Shown here: in pieces, positions 31,692 to 37,883 of the stretch
How the letters are laid out: each line of letters begins with the position of its first letter
How positions within the stretch are numbered: position 1 is the stretch's first letter
DNA from: a bacterium
GTDB taxonomy: Bacteria; Patescibacteriota; Dojkabacteria; JAKAPS01; JAJZLI01
Assembly: GCA_027459825.1 (NCBI GenBank)
Contig: DAIDGT010000001.1
Location: 1-37,883, forward strand
Length of the DNA stretch: 37,883 nt
Reading direction: 5' to 3'
Translations under genes and position numbers: made by a program
Notes under the pieces: generated by a model
The model's database searches: none
Told to the model about the DNA's origin: nothing
Seen by the model: only the letters and a program-made list of their open reading frames with translations

Positions 31692-31955
31692 TACGAATAA
31701 AAAATAAAATAGATATGTAATTCATATTTGATATTATAAGTATAATGTATATATTCAATAAAATAAAAGAAAAAATATAATAACATTGGACCTAACTTAC
31801 AAAAACAATCATATATTATAGACCTTAGTGAAAATATATTTGCACCAGGGGCACATACCCACTAGTATGCAACCCATAAGACAAAGTAGTAACCTACAAT
31901 TTTATAAATCCATTACACATTGGTATATAAAGTATAAAATTAATCGTTGGGAAAT
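31692..31955 (-). promoter_or_regulatory. 264-base intergenic region upstream of tgt
   Basis: The region between the P-type ATPase stop and tgt contains no credible ORF. From the ATPase side it holds a GC-richer segment with a bulged hairpin (31840-31872), a minus-strand TATAAT (31815-31820) and, closer to tgt, a T-rich tract and another TATAAT (31733-31738). A tgt promoter within it is likely. No match to the preQ1-I riboswitch consensus was found by eye. Confidence 0.4.
31840..31872 (-). ncRNA. Candidate structured RNA element upstream of tgt
   Basis: On the minus strand TTGC-AT-ACTAG-T-GGG / CCC-CTGGT-GCAA can pair around the loop TATGTG: 12 base pairs with an internal AT bulge and a single T bulge. 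It is notably GC-rich against its surroundings. It could be the ATPase terminator region, a riboswitch-like leader of tgt or a small RNA. No T-run follows directly, which argues against a simple terminator. The class is unknown. Confidence 0.35.
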
Positions 31956-34484
31956 TTAGGAAGAATAAATTAAATTTTTTTCAAAAGTTTTATAGTACCA
32001 AACCTTAAGGATATCCAATAAAAATAGGTATATTAGGACCATAATAATAATAAATGAAAGTTCAGACATTGGTAAAGCTATAAAATGAAATAGATTCTTT
32101 GTAAATGATATATAAGGAATAATTACACTGATAATAGAAACCACAAGCATTGCTCCAACAAGAGGATATGAAGGGTCTTTTGCCTTCCAAAAATGAAGTT
32201 TACTTCGTATTGAAAATATAACAACAAGCTGAAGTAGTGTTATTGCTATGTAAATACTGGTTTGAGAAAAAGCAGGAGAATAGTTTTTTAGGGTAGTGAA
32301 AAATATTAATTCAAAAACTGTTGTGAGCATTCCTAAAATAATAGATATAAACATCAAGGAATGCACATCATATTTTTCAGGCACAGAAATTTCCCTACTA
32401 TCTACATTATCAGTAGATATTGTAACAAGAGGTATATCGGTAATAAGGCTACTTAAAAGAAGCTGTACTGCGAGTAGTGGTAAAGCAGTATTAAACAGAT
32501 ATAAAAATGACAGGGCAAAAAGATTGCCCCAATTACCCACCATTGTATATTTAATGTATTTGTTAATATTTACAAAAATAGATCTACCATATTCTATTCC
32601 ACTAATAACAGTACTCAAACTCTTCTGAAGTAAAATTATATCTGCACTATCTTTAGCAACATCTGTCGCACCCTCAACTGCAATAGCAACATCTGCAAGC
32701 TTTAAAGAAGGGGCATCATTAATACCATCACCCTGATATCCCACAATATTATCTTCTTTTAATATTTGAATAATTGAATATTTTTGTTCAGGAGAAACTT
32801 TAGCAAATACTTTTCCTGAGCTCACAGCAACTTTTAACTCCGACGGTGTCATCTTAGAAAGATCTTCACCTGAGTATACTCTCTCACCTTTACTAATAAG
32901 ACCAACCTCTATTGCAACATACTCAGAGACATCCTTACTGTCACCTGTTAAAATTTTAATTCCAACACCAAGCTGTTCAGCAAGTTTAATTGTAGAAGAT
33001 GAATCTTTCCTAAGGGGATCAGATAATGAGACATAACCTAAAAGTATTAAATTTGTTTCATTCTTAATGATATCAAAATCATCTTTATATACTATCTCCT
33101 TATAAGCTATAGCAAAATGCCTAAGCCCCAATTTCCCTTCTTTTTCAAAGTCCTTCAAATAAGAAGACTTCCTCTCAGATGAAGAGATACCCGTCAATGT
33201 TTCCAAATCTCCAAAAACCACAAGATAGTATTTCTTATCAGAATTACTTTCGAAAACTATACGTCTCCTCCTTGCAACAGGATCAAAAGGGAGCTCTTTA
33301 ATTATATGAAAAGATTTAGATTGCTGTTTTATATCAGAAGATACAAATTCAGAAAACGCAAGATCATATGAACTTAAAAATTTTCTATTATGATGCGTGC
33401 CAGATTCAATTTCAGCATATGCAAATTTTTGAAATAAAGTATCATTTTCTGATACAAGTTTTTCTATCTTCATTTTGTTTTCAGTTAAGGTTCCAGTTTT
33501 ATCAGTACATAAGACATTGATATTTCCAAAATCTTCAAGAGAAGATAACCTTTTCACAATAACATGCTTCTTAGAAAGACGTAGAGCCCCATATGACATA
33601 GTAACAGTAGCAATTACAGGTAAAGCTTCAGGAACGACAGAAATTGCTAGAGCCACAATAAATATAAAAAGCCCAGAGATATCAGAAAAAGACCCTGTTA
33701 TTAAAATTTTTGACACAAAGACGATAAGTAGGGTAAAAAGAGTAACCGTAATTAAAAATGTGCTGAAACTTTGAAGATTTTTTTGATATTGAGTTATCTT
33801 AACAGTTTCCGAAGAGAGCTTTGCAATATTACCTAATGAAGTTGAGTTTGCAGTAGCATAAACAATACCAACACCTTCACCTTTATCAATTGTACTGCCA
33901 GCAAATACTAAAGAATTTTTTGTAATAGAGGCAGAGTCATTAGAAGGGGAGGACTTTAATATAGAATTACTCTCTCCACTCAATTGAGATTCATTTACTT
34001 CAAAATCATCAGAGGAAATAAGACAAATATCTGCGGGAACAATATTACCTTCCTGTAAAATAACTATATCTCCAGGAACAATATGTGACTGAGGAACACT
34101 TATCTTGTCACCATTTCTTTTAACAGTAACATTCATCTCAATCAATTTAGATAGTTTCTCAACAGCTTTTTCTGACCTATATTCTTGTAGAAAACTTATT
34201 AAAGAGTTAAAAAATACAATAACTCCAATAACAATTGCATCAGACAATTGTCCCAGAACTATTGAAATAATAAGAGCAACAATAAGAAGAATAATTAAAG
34301 CATTTTTAAATTGAGACAAAAACATTGAAAAAACAGTATTTTTGTTTTTTTTAAAAGTATTAAATCCATAAATAGCTATATGTTTTCTTACATCAGAATC
34401 TTTTAAACCAGTTGAAGAGGATTGAAACTTTTCTAAAAGTTGTTTTGTAGAGAGGTCTAATATATTAAAATTGGGACTATCCAT
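31956..34484 (-). CDS. P-type cation-transporting ATPase, MgtA-like (P3)
   Basis: An 842-residue membrane pump. N-terminal cation-ATPase domain, actuator loop with QLSGES (167-172), transmembrane motif VVPEALP (283-289), phosphorylation site CTDKTGTLT (Asp328), LTGDSKD and hinge GDGINDAP (near 590-600) are present, with about ten membrane helices in total. VIVKRLSSLEDFGNINVLCTDKTGTLT and the C-terminal ISTDNVD resemble Mg2+-type (MgtA/MgtB) enzymes more than Ca2+-type ones; the specificity is inferred. It has its own promoter with the -10 box 7 bases before the ATG. No MgtC or other accessory gene is adjacent. Confidence 0.9.
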   Translation of the reverse strand: MDSPNFNILDLSTKQLLEKFQSSSTGLKDSDVRKHIAIYGFNTFKKNKNTVFSMFLSQFKNALIILLIVALIISIVLGQLSDAIVIGVIVFFNSLISFLQEYRSEKAVEKLSKLIEMNVTVKRNGDKISVPQSHIVPGDIVILQEGNIVPADICLISSDDFEVNESQLSGESNSILKSSPSNDSASITKNSLVFAGSTIDKGEGVGIVYATANSTSLGNIAKLSSETVKITQYQKNLQSFSTFLITVTLFTLLIVFVSKILITGSFSDISGLFIFIVALAISVVPEALPVIATVTMSYGALRLSKKHVIVKRLSSLEDFGNINVLCTDKTGTLTENKMKIEKLVSENDTLFQKFAYAEIESGTHHNRKFLSSYDLAFSEFVSSDIKQQSKSFHIIKELPFDPVARRRRIVFESNSDKKYYLVVFGDLETLTGISSSERKSSYLKDFEKEGKLGLRHFAIAYKEIVYKDDFDIIKNETNLILLGYVSLSDPLRKDSSSTIKLAEQLGVGIKILTGDSKDVSEYVAIEVGLISKGERVYSGEDLSKMTPSELKVAVSSGKVFAKVSPEQKYSIIQILKEDNIVGYQGDGINDAPSLKLADVAIAVEGATDVAKDSADIILLQKSLSTVISGIEYGRSIFVNINKYIKYTMVGNWGNLFALSFLYLFNTALPLLAVQLLLSSLITDIPLVTISTDNVDSREISVPEKYDVHSLMFISIILGMLTTVFELIFFTTLKNYSPAFSQTSIYIAITLLQLVVIFSIRSKLHFWKAKDPSYPLVGAMLVVSIISVIIPYISFTKNLFHFIALPMSELSFIIIMVLIYLFLLDILKVWYYKTFEKNLIYSS

Positions 34485-34491
34485 AAAAAAT

Positions 34492-34520
34492 AGTATAGGA
34501 ACTTTTTATAGATATAACAA
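34492..34520 (-). promoter_or_regulatory. Promoter of the P-type ATPase gene
   Basis: On the minus strand TTGTTA (-35), 17 bases, TATACT (-10), then 7 bases to the ATG at 34484. The expected mRNA is leaderless. It lies wholly within the 50-base gap after the peroxiredoxin gene. Confidence 0.6.
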
Positions 34521-34534
34521 CCAATTGCAAAACT

Positions 34535-35008
34535 TTATTTTATAACTGAATGTAAGTAATCAAAAACTTCTTGAGTATGAACTTTAACATTAACTTTTTT
34601 CCAAATTTTAGAAATTTTTCCTTCTGGATCAATAATAAATGTAGTTCTATTAGTTCCTTCAAAAACCTTTCCATATAATGACTTACTACCCCATACCCCA
34701 TATAAATTCACAACTTCTCTCCCTTCATCAGACAGAATAGGAAAAGGAAGGGCATATTTTTCACAAAAATTTTTATGTGAGGTGACACTATCAACACTAA
34801 TACCAATAACATTCACTCCCATATCAACAAATTCTTTATAACTATCTCTAAAAGACTTTGCTTCAATAGTACATCCTGGAGTGTCATCTTTGGGGTAAAA
34901 GTATAAAACAGTATATTTTCCTTTGAGAGATGACAAAGAAATATTATTACCGTGATAATCTTTTAATGTAAATTCAGGAGCCTGATCTCCTATATTAAGT
35001 TTCACCAT
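34535..35008 (-). CDS. bcp: Peroxiredoxin, Bcp/PrxQ family
   Basis: Thiol peroxidase that reduces hydrogen peroxide and organic peroxides. FYPKDDTPGCTIEA holds the peroxidatic Cys46 in its PxxxTxxC context, and the arginine of the later NRTTFIIDPEG is typical. The usual resolving cysteine five residues later (CTxEACxFRD) is Lys51 here. A second cysteine at 82 (KNFCEKY) might resolve the intermediate; otherwise it is a 1-Cys enzyme. Length is 157 residues. A minus-strand TATAAT ends 10 bases before the ATG. It may protect the cell from oxidants, and the genome has a terminal oxidase, but a link is inference. Confidence 0.95.
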   Translation of the reverse strand: MVKLNIGDQAPEFTLKDYHGNNISLSSLKGKYTVLYFYPKDDTPGCTIEAKSFRDSYKEFVDMGVNVIGISVDSVTSHKNFCEKYALPFPILSDEGREVVNLYGVWGSKSLYGKVFEGTNRTTFIIDPEGKISKIWKKVNVKVHTQEVFDYLHSVIK

Positions 35009-35044
35009 AATTTTTTAGATTATATAAGATATATTAACACAAAA

Positions 35045-35707
35045 TTAAAATTTTTCTACATATATTCTATCAGGGGAAATATGAAAATTGGACTTAACAA
35101 AACTCCTAATATCATTAACTATTAGAGGATCTCCGCATATATAAAAAGAAGTATTGCTATTAAAATCTAGTTTTTTCATAAAATCCTGTACATGACCTAC
35201 ATTGTCAAATGGACCATCTGGAGAAGAAACTATGGGAGTAAACTTAATAGGGTATAAGGAAAAGTCAAAAATAAATCCTTTTTCTTTTCTTACTCCCCAA
35301 AACAAATATATAACTCCACTAAAAGAGTTTTTAATTAAAGTGTCTATAATGCCTTTAATAGGAGCAATACCAATTCCTGTTGCAATAAAGACAAGGGTAT
35401 TCGATCCATCATCAACATATGTAAACTTTCCTAATGGACCTAAAATATCAATATTAGACCCTAATTTAAGGCTTGAAACTGCAGAAAAACCTTCACCATC
35501 ATCCACCTTTATAGCAAATGAGATGGTACTATCTGAATCAGTAGAAACAATAGAGTAAGACCTCCTTAGTTTTTCTGAAAAAATAAATGAAAAATATTGT
35601 CCTGCTTTATATTCAATAGGCATATGAGCAGATAGATTCAACAGAACAGCTTCATTATTAACAATTTTTTTACTGACTACTGTTGCTCGTATATTTTGAA
35701 TTTCCAT
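35045..35707 (-). CDS. FAD/NAD(P)-binding oxidoreductase, FNR family (second copy)
   Basis: 220 residues with the two FNR domains. The FAD site RRSYSIVS is at 48-55 after YKAGQYFSF. The NAD(P)H site ATGIGIAPIKGI lies near 109-120, and FYICGDPLIVNDI near 190-202. There is no fused ferredoxin domain. It resembles the reductase parts of multicomponent oxygenases and differs clearly from the 21199-21867 homologue, so the two are paralogues of old divergence. The first 38 bases overlap the end of the RNase J gene, so the genes are co-transcribed. The electron acceptor is unknown. Confidence 0.85.
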   Translation of the reverse strand: MEIQNIRATVVSKKIVNNEAVLLNLSAHMPIEYKAGQYFSFIFSEKLRRSYSIVSTDSDSTISFAIKVDDGEGFSAVSSLKLGSNIDILGPLGKFTYVDDGSNTLVFIATGIGIAPIKGIIDTLIKNSFSGVIYLFWGVRKEKGFIFDFSLYPIKFTPIVSSPDGPFDNVGHVQDFMKKLDFNSNTSFYICGDPLIVNDIRSFVKSNFHISPDRIYVEKF

Positions 35708-37364
35708 TTATATTGACAATAACTAATATGAGAGGATCTTTACCATATTTTTCGAATAGGAAAGATTGTAATCTTTTAGAAATATATTCCTTTACATCAG
35801 AAGTTTCGAACTCTTTACCTTCAAAATGAGATTCAAACAAAGATTGCGCTTTTTTCTCCAAAATATCTATTAATTGAAAACTTTTTTTGGAGAATACAAA
35901 CCCTCTTGAGATAACGTGTACAGGTAATATAAGCTTATGATCAGAATTTATATTAAAAAGAACAGTAACAAGCCCTTGACCAGAAAGTTGTTCCCTTTCT
36001 TTCATCACTCGATTACCTAAATCTCCTATTGTATTTCCCGAAATTCTCACAGGAGCATGTTTAATTCTTTCCTTCTTGATAAAACCTCTAGATTCCTCAT
36101 ATTCGAAAACAAGACCATTACGAGGAAAAAGAATACTATCTTCTTTCATGCCAACAGATTTAGCTGTTTGTATGTGTGTATCAAGGAAAGATTGATACCC
36201 TTCAATAGGCATAAAGTATTTTGGTTTAATAAGATTCAAAAGAAGCTTATGATCCTCTTGATGTGCATGACCTCCAGCGTGAACATCCATAATACTCTGA
36301 TGAATAACATGTGCTCCTGAGCCAACAAGAAAATCTAATAATTTTTGTACCAAAAATGCGTTAGTAGGTATAACAGAAGATGAAAGCAATATTGTATCTT
36401 CTTTTTTTATATTAATTGAAGTATGCTCTCCCATAATCATTTTCATCAAGCCTGCATTTTCCTCACCCTGAGCTCCAGTAGTAATAATCAATACCTCATT
36501 TTCAGGATACTTCGGAACATCTTCTATCTTTATAAATAAGTCCTTAGGAACCTTTAAATACCCCAAAGATTTTGCAATACTAACAGTACTAATCATGGAA
36601 GATCCAGAAATTGCAACCTTTCTTCCATGTTTATATGCAAGAGATATAAGCTGATTTACTCGAGTTAGTAAGGATGAAAAAGTTGCAGCAATAACCCTTC
36701 CTTTTGCATTAACAATAATTCCTTCAAGAACAGGAGTAATGCTACTTTCAGAAACAGACATACCTGTTTTAGTAGCATTAGTACTATCAGATAGAAGCAG
36801 AAGAACACCCTCCATTCCTACTTTTGCAATTTTTCCATACTCCGTTACGGGTTCTTCAAAAGGAGTATTATCAAATTTAAAATCCCCAGTATGTACAATA
36901 TTTCCATATTTAGTACCAATAACAATACCAACAGAGTCAGGAATATTATGATTAACCCTAAAAAATGACAAATTAAATGACCCTAACTTAAATGTATCAT
37001 CAGGTGAAAATTCAATAACACGGGAATCTTTTAATTTTTTAGTATCTTTTAACTTATCCCTAATAATGGAAGCCGTCATTTTAGTACCATATACAGGAGG
37101 ATTTCCTATTTGATCTAATACATAAGGAAGACCTCCAATATGATCAAGATGACCATGAGTAATAACAATACCTCTAATTTTGGATTTATTCTGTTTTAAA
37201 TATTCGAAATTTGGAATAATGAAGTCAATACCGTAGACATCATCCTCTGAAAAACCAAGTCCAAAATCTACAACAATAATGTCCTCTTTATTTTCAAAAA
37301 TTGTACTATTTATACCGACTTCTTCGGTTCCTCCTAACGGGATAACACGCAGATTATCTGACAT
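35670..37364 (-). CDS. rnj: Ribonuclease J
   Basis: Metallo-beta-lactamase/beta-CASP ribonuclease used in mRNA turnover and rRNA maturation in bacteria without RNase E. The zinc motif HGHLDHIGG begins at His70 (H70, H72, D74, H75), with HTGDFKFD near 154 and the beta-CASP motifs later (LSSSVIPTNAF and the terminal HAGGHAHQED). Length is 564 residues, typical of RNase J without long extensions. It starts at an ATG with a TATATA 10 bases upstream. It is divergent from rpsO across a 302-base region. Confidence 0.95.
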   Translation of the reverse strand: MSDNLRVIPLGGTEEVGINSTIFENKEDIIVVDFGLGFSEDDVYGIDFIIPNFEYLKQNKSKIRGIVITHGHLDHIGGLPYVLDQIGNPPVYGTKMTASIIRDKLKDTKKLKDSRVIEFSPDDTFKLGSFNLSFFRVNHNIPDSVGIVIGTKYGNIVHTGDFKFDNTPFEEPVTEYGKIAKVGMEGVLLLLSDSTNATKTGMSVSESSITPVLEGIIVNAKGRVIAATFSSLLTRVNQLISLAYKHGRKVAISGSSMISTVSIAKSLGYLKVPKDLFIKIEDVPKYPENEVLIITTGAQGEENAGLMKMIMGEHTSINIKKEDTILLSSSVIPTNAFLVQKLLDFLVGSGAHVIHQSIMDVHAGGHAHQEDHKLLLNLIKPKYFMPIEGYQSFLDTHIQTAKSVGMKEDSILFPRNGLVFEYEESRGFIKKERIKHAPVRISGNTIGDLGNRVMKEREQLSGQGLVTVLFNINSDHKLILPVHVISRGFVFSKKSFQLIDILEKKAQSLFESHFEGKEFETSDVKEYISKRLQSFLFEKYGKDPLILVIVNINGNSKYTSNSSQ

Positions 37365-37423
37365 ACTTGAAACTTATATAACAAACGATAAATATTCTAT
37401 ATATTAATTTATTAAGTTTATGA

Positions 37424-37450
37424 GTATATCACTAAACACTCATGATATAC
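37424..37450. repeat. Dyad GTATATCA/TGATATAC
   Basis: A perfect 8-base inverted repeat around an 11-base spacer in the rnj-rpsO divergent region, centred about 70 bases upstream of rnj. The shape suits a dimeric repressor operator, but no regulator gene is near. It could be chance in AT-rich sequence. Confidence 0.35.
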
Positions 37451-37550
37451 AACAAACTGACAAAATCATTACATATATACAATATAAAACAACTAAATAA
37501 AGAGATATAAATAATATTGTTATACATACAAAAAATATTTTCAATAAACT

Positions 37551-37556
37551 TTGACA
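37551..37556 (+). promoter_or_regulatory. -35 element of the probable rpsO promoter
   Basis: A perfect TTGACA. The -10 is unclear: GATAAC at 37572-37577 gives a short 15-base spacer, and TAACCT gives 17 bases with poor identity. The leader to the rpsO ATG would be about 80 bases. Confidence 0.45.
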
Positions 37557-37626
37557 TTTAAGACTTTTTCTGATAACCTTAAGTCTAAGCTTCTTTTACC
37601 AATTAACTCAAAAGTTATTATATTAG

Positions 37627-37654
37627 AACAAAACTCTAGTTATGGGGTTTTGTT
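37627..37654 (+). promoter_or_regulatory. rpsO leader hairpin, candidate S15 autoregulatory site
   Basis: AACAAAACUCUA and UGGGGUUUUGUU pair as a continuous 12-base-pair stem closed by the loop GUUA, ending 12 bases before the rpsO ATG. Near the loop the stem holds consecutive U-G, C-G and U-G pairs. This resembles the GU/GC motif that S15 recognises in 16S rRNA and in several known rpsO leaders. Confidence 0.5.
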
Positions 37655-37666
37655 ATTTTGTTCAAA

Positions 37667-37883
37667 ATGGCAAAAAAAATAGAAAAAAAGACAAAAGTTG
37701 CAACTGCTAAAAAAAAGACAGTTTCTAAAACAAAGGCAACTGTATCAAAAACAAAAATAAAAAAGGTAGAAGCTACTAAGGTAAAAACGGAAGAAATTGA
37801 TATTTCAAAACTTTCAAGAGACAAGTTAATATCTAAATTTGAAACACACGAAGGGGACACAGGATCTCCAGAGGTTCAAATAG
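37667..37883 (+). CDS. rpsO: 30S ribosomal protein S15 (uS15), partial, with lysine-rich N-terminal extension
   Basis: The frame opens with an ATG at 37667 and runs off the window; the track lists only an antisense frame here. The last residues, RDKLISKFETHEGDTGSPEVQI (51-72), match the S15 core, where DTGSxEVQ is diagnostic. Ahead of the core lies a 45-residue Lys/Thr/Val/Ala extension (MAKKIEKKTKVATAKKKTV...) absent from typical 89-residue S15. The extension starts with MAKK and keeps the frame, so I take it as real. No SD is seen; a hairpin lies directly upstream. About the last 60 residues are outside the window. Confidence 0.88.
   Translation, partial: MAKKIEKKTKVATAKKKTVSKTKATVSKTKIKKVEATKVKTEEIDISKLSRDKLISKFETHEGDTGSPEVQI

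Larger units (their letters stand above)
37365..37666. promoter_or_regulatory. 302-base divergent intergenic region between rnj and rpsO
   Basis: No ORF is credible here. From left to right it contains a TATATA 10 bases before the rnj start, an 8-base dyad (37424-37450), a perfect TTGACA (37551-37556) likely to be the -35 of rpsO, and the rpsO leader hairpin. The middle (37451-37550) is simple AT-rich sequence in which I see nothing definite. Confidence 0.5.

Noticed and set aside
31692-31955. preQ1 riboswitch upstream of tgt
   Set aside because: The compact preQ1-I pattern (C-rich loop followed by an A-rich tail and SD overlap) is not found. The visible hairpin has a different shape, so only an unclassified element is reported.
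37636-37860. Antisense 74-codon frame listed by the ORF track
   Set aside because: It is the reverse complement of the S15 coding start. The plus-strand frame matches uS15, so this is a shadow.
1-37883. CRISPR arrays, insertion sequences, prophage or integrases
   Set aside because: No regularly spaced direct repeats, transposase or integrase motifs, or terminal repeats were seen. The similar tRNA-Ser ends are explained by shared tRNA sequence.

Overview
The window is an AT-rich bacterial chromosome segment with dense gene packing (4 to 19 base overlaps are common), almost no recognisable Shine-Dalgarno sequences and many small orphan membrane proteins. The ribosomal protein cluster is intact but lacks rpmD (uL30): rpsE and rplO are only 4 bases apart. 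This absence, the small genes and several families that look typical of the Candidate Phyla Radiation suggest Patescibacteria/CPR. A complete cytochrome bo3 operon, known from some Saccharibacteria, would fit that class, but class-level placement is uncertain. TGA acts as a stop (for example at the end of atpH), so genetic code 25 is not used.

Region 1 (1-3190, minus): start of an F-type ATP synthase locus (atpF-like, atpH, atpA truncated by the edge), a clear intrinsic terminator, then map and adk. Region 2 (3243-6194): two tandem plus-strand membrane proteins that look like degenerate sensor histidine kinases, convergent with a seven-helix membrane protein. This block separates secY from adk-map. 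Region 3 (6242-18222, minus): tuf-rpsJ-rplC-D-W-B-rpsS-rplV-rpsC-rplP-rpmC-rpsQ-rplN-rplX-[SpoU methyltransferase]-rplE-rpsN-rpsH-rplF-rplR-rpsE-rplO-secY, read from a strong promoter before tuf, with a hairpin between rpsJ and rplC.

Region 4 (18332-22557): orphan genes, two tRNA-Ser genes and an FAD/NAD(P)H oxidoreductase. Region 5 (22550-27242, minus): cyoA-B-C-D-E, a complete heme-copper quinol oxidase with its heme O synthase. It would accept electrons from quinol, but no quinone biosynthesis or dehydrogenase gene is seen here. Region 6 (27351-29824): three small membrane or secreted proteins, tRNA-Arg(GCG), tRNA-Ser(CGA), a four-helix membrane protein and a DUF1653 protein.

Region 7 (29825-37364, minus): RNase J, a second FNR-like reductase, a Bcp-type peroxiredoxin, an Mg-type P-type ATPase, a Tgt-like tRNA transglycosylase and, overlapping tgt, a protein strongly resembling the ArmA/Rmt family of 16S rRNA m7G1405 methyltransferases. 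At the right edge rpsO begins on the plus strand with a lysine-rich N-terminal extension and a leader hairpin that could be an S15 autoregulatory site.

The most noteworthy points are the ArmA-like methyltransferase coupled to an atypical Tgt, the pseudo-histidine-kinase pair, the respiratory oxidase in an apparently reduced genome, a recurrent leaderless promoter arrangement (-10 box 7 to 10 bases before the start codon), tRNA-Arg with anticodon GCG and a four-cysteine loop in EF-Tu. All calls come from reading the sequence; no database search was run.
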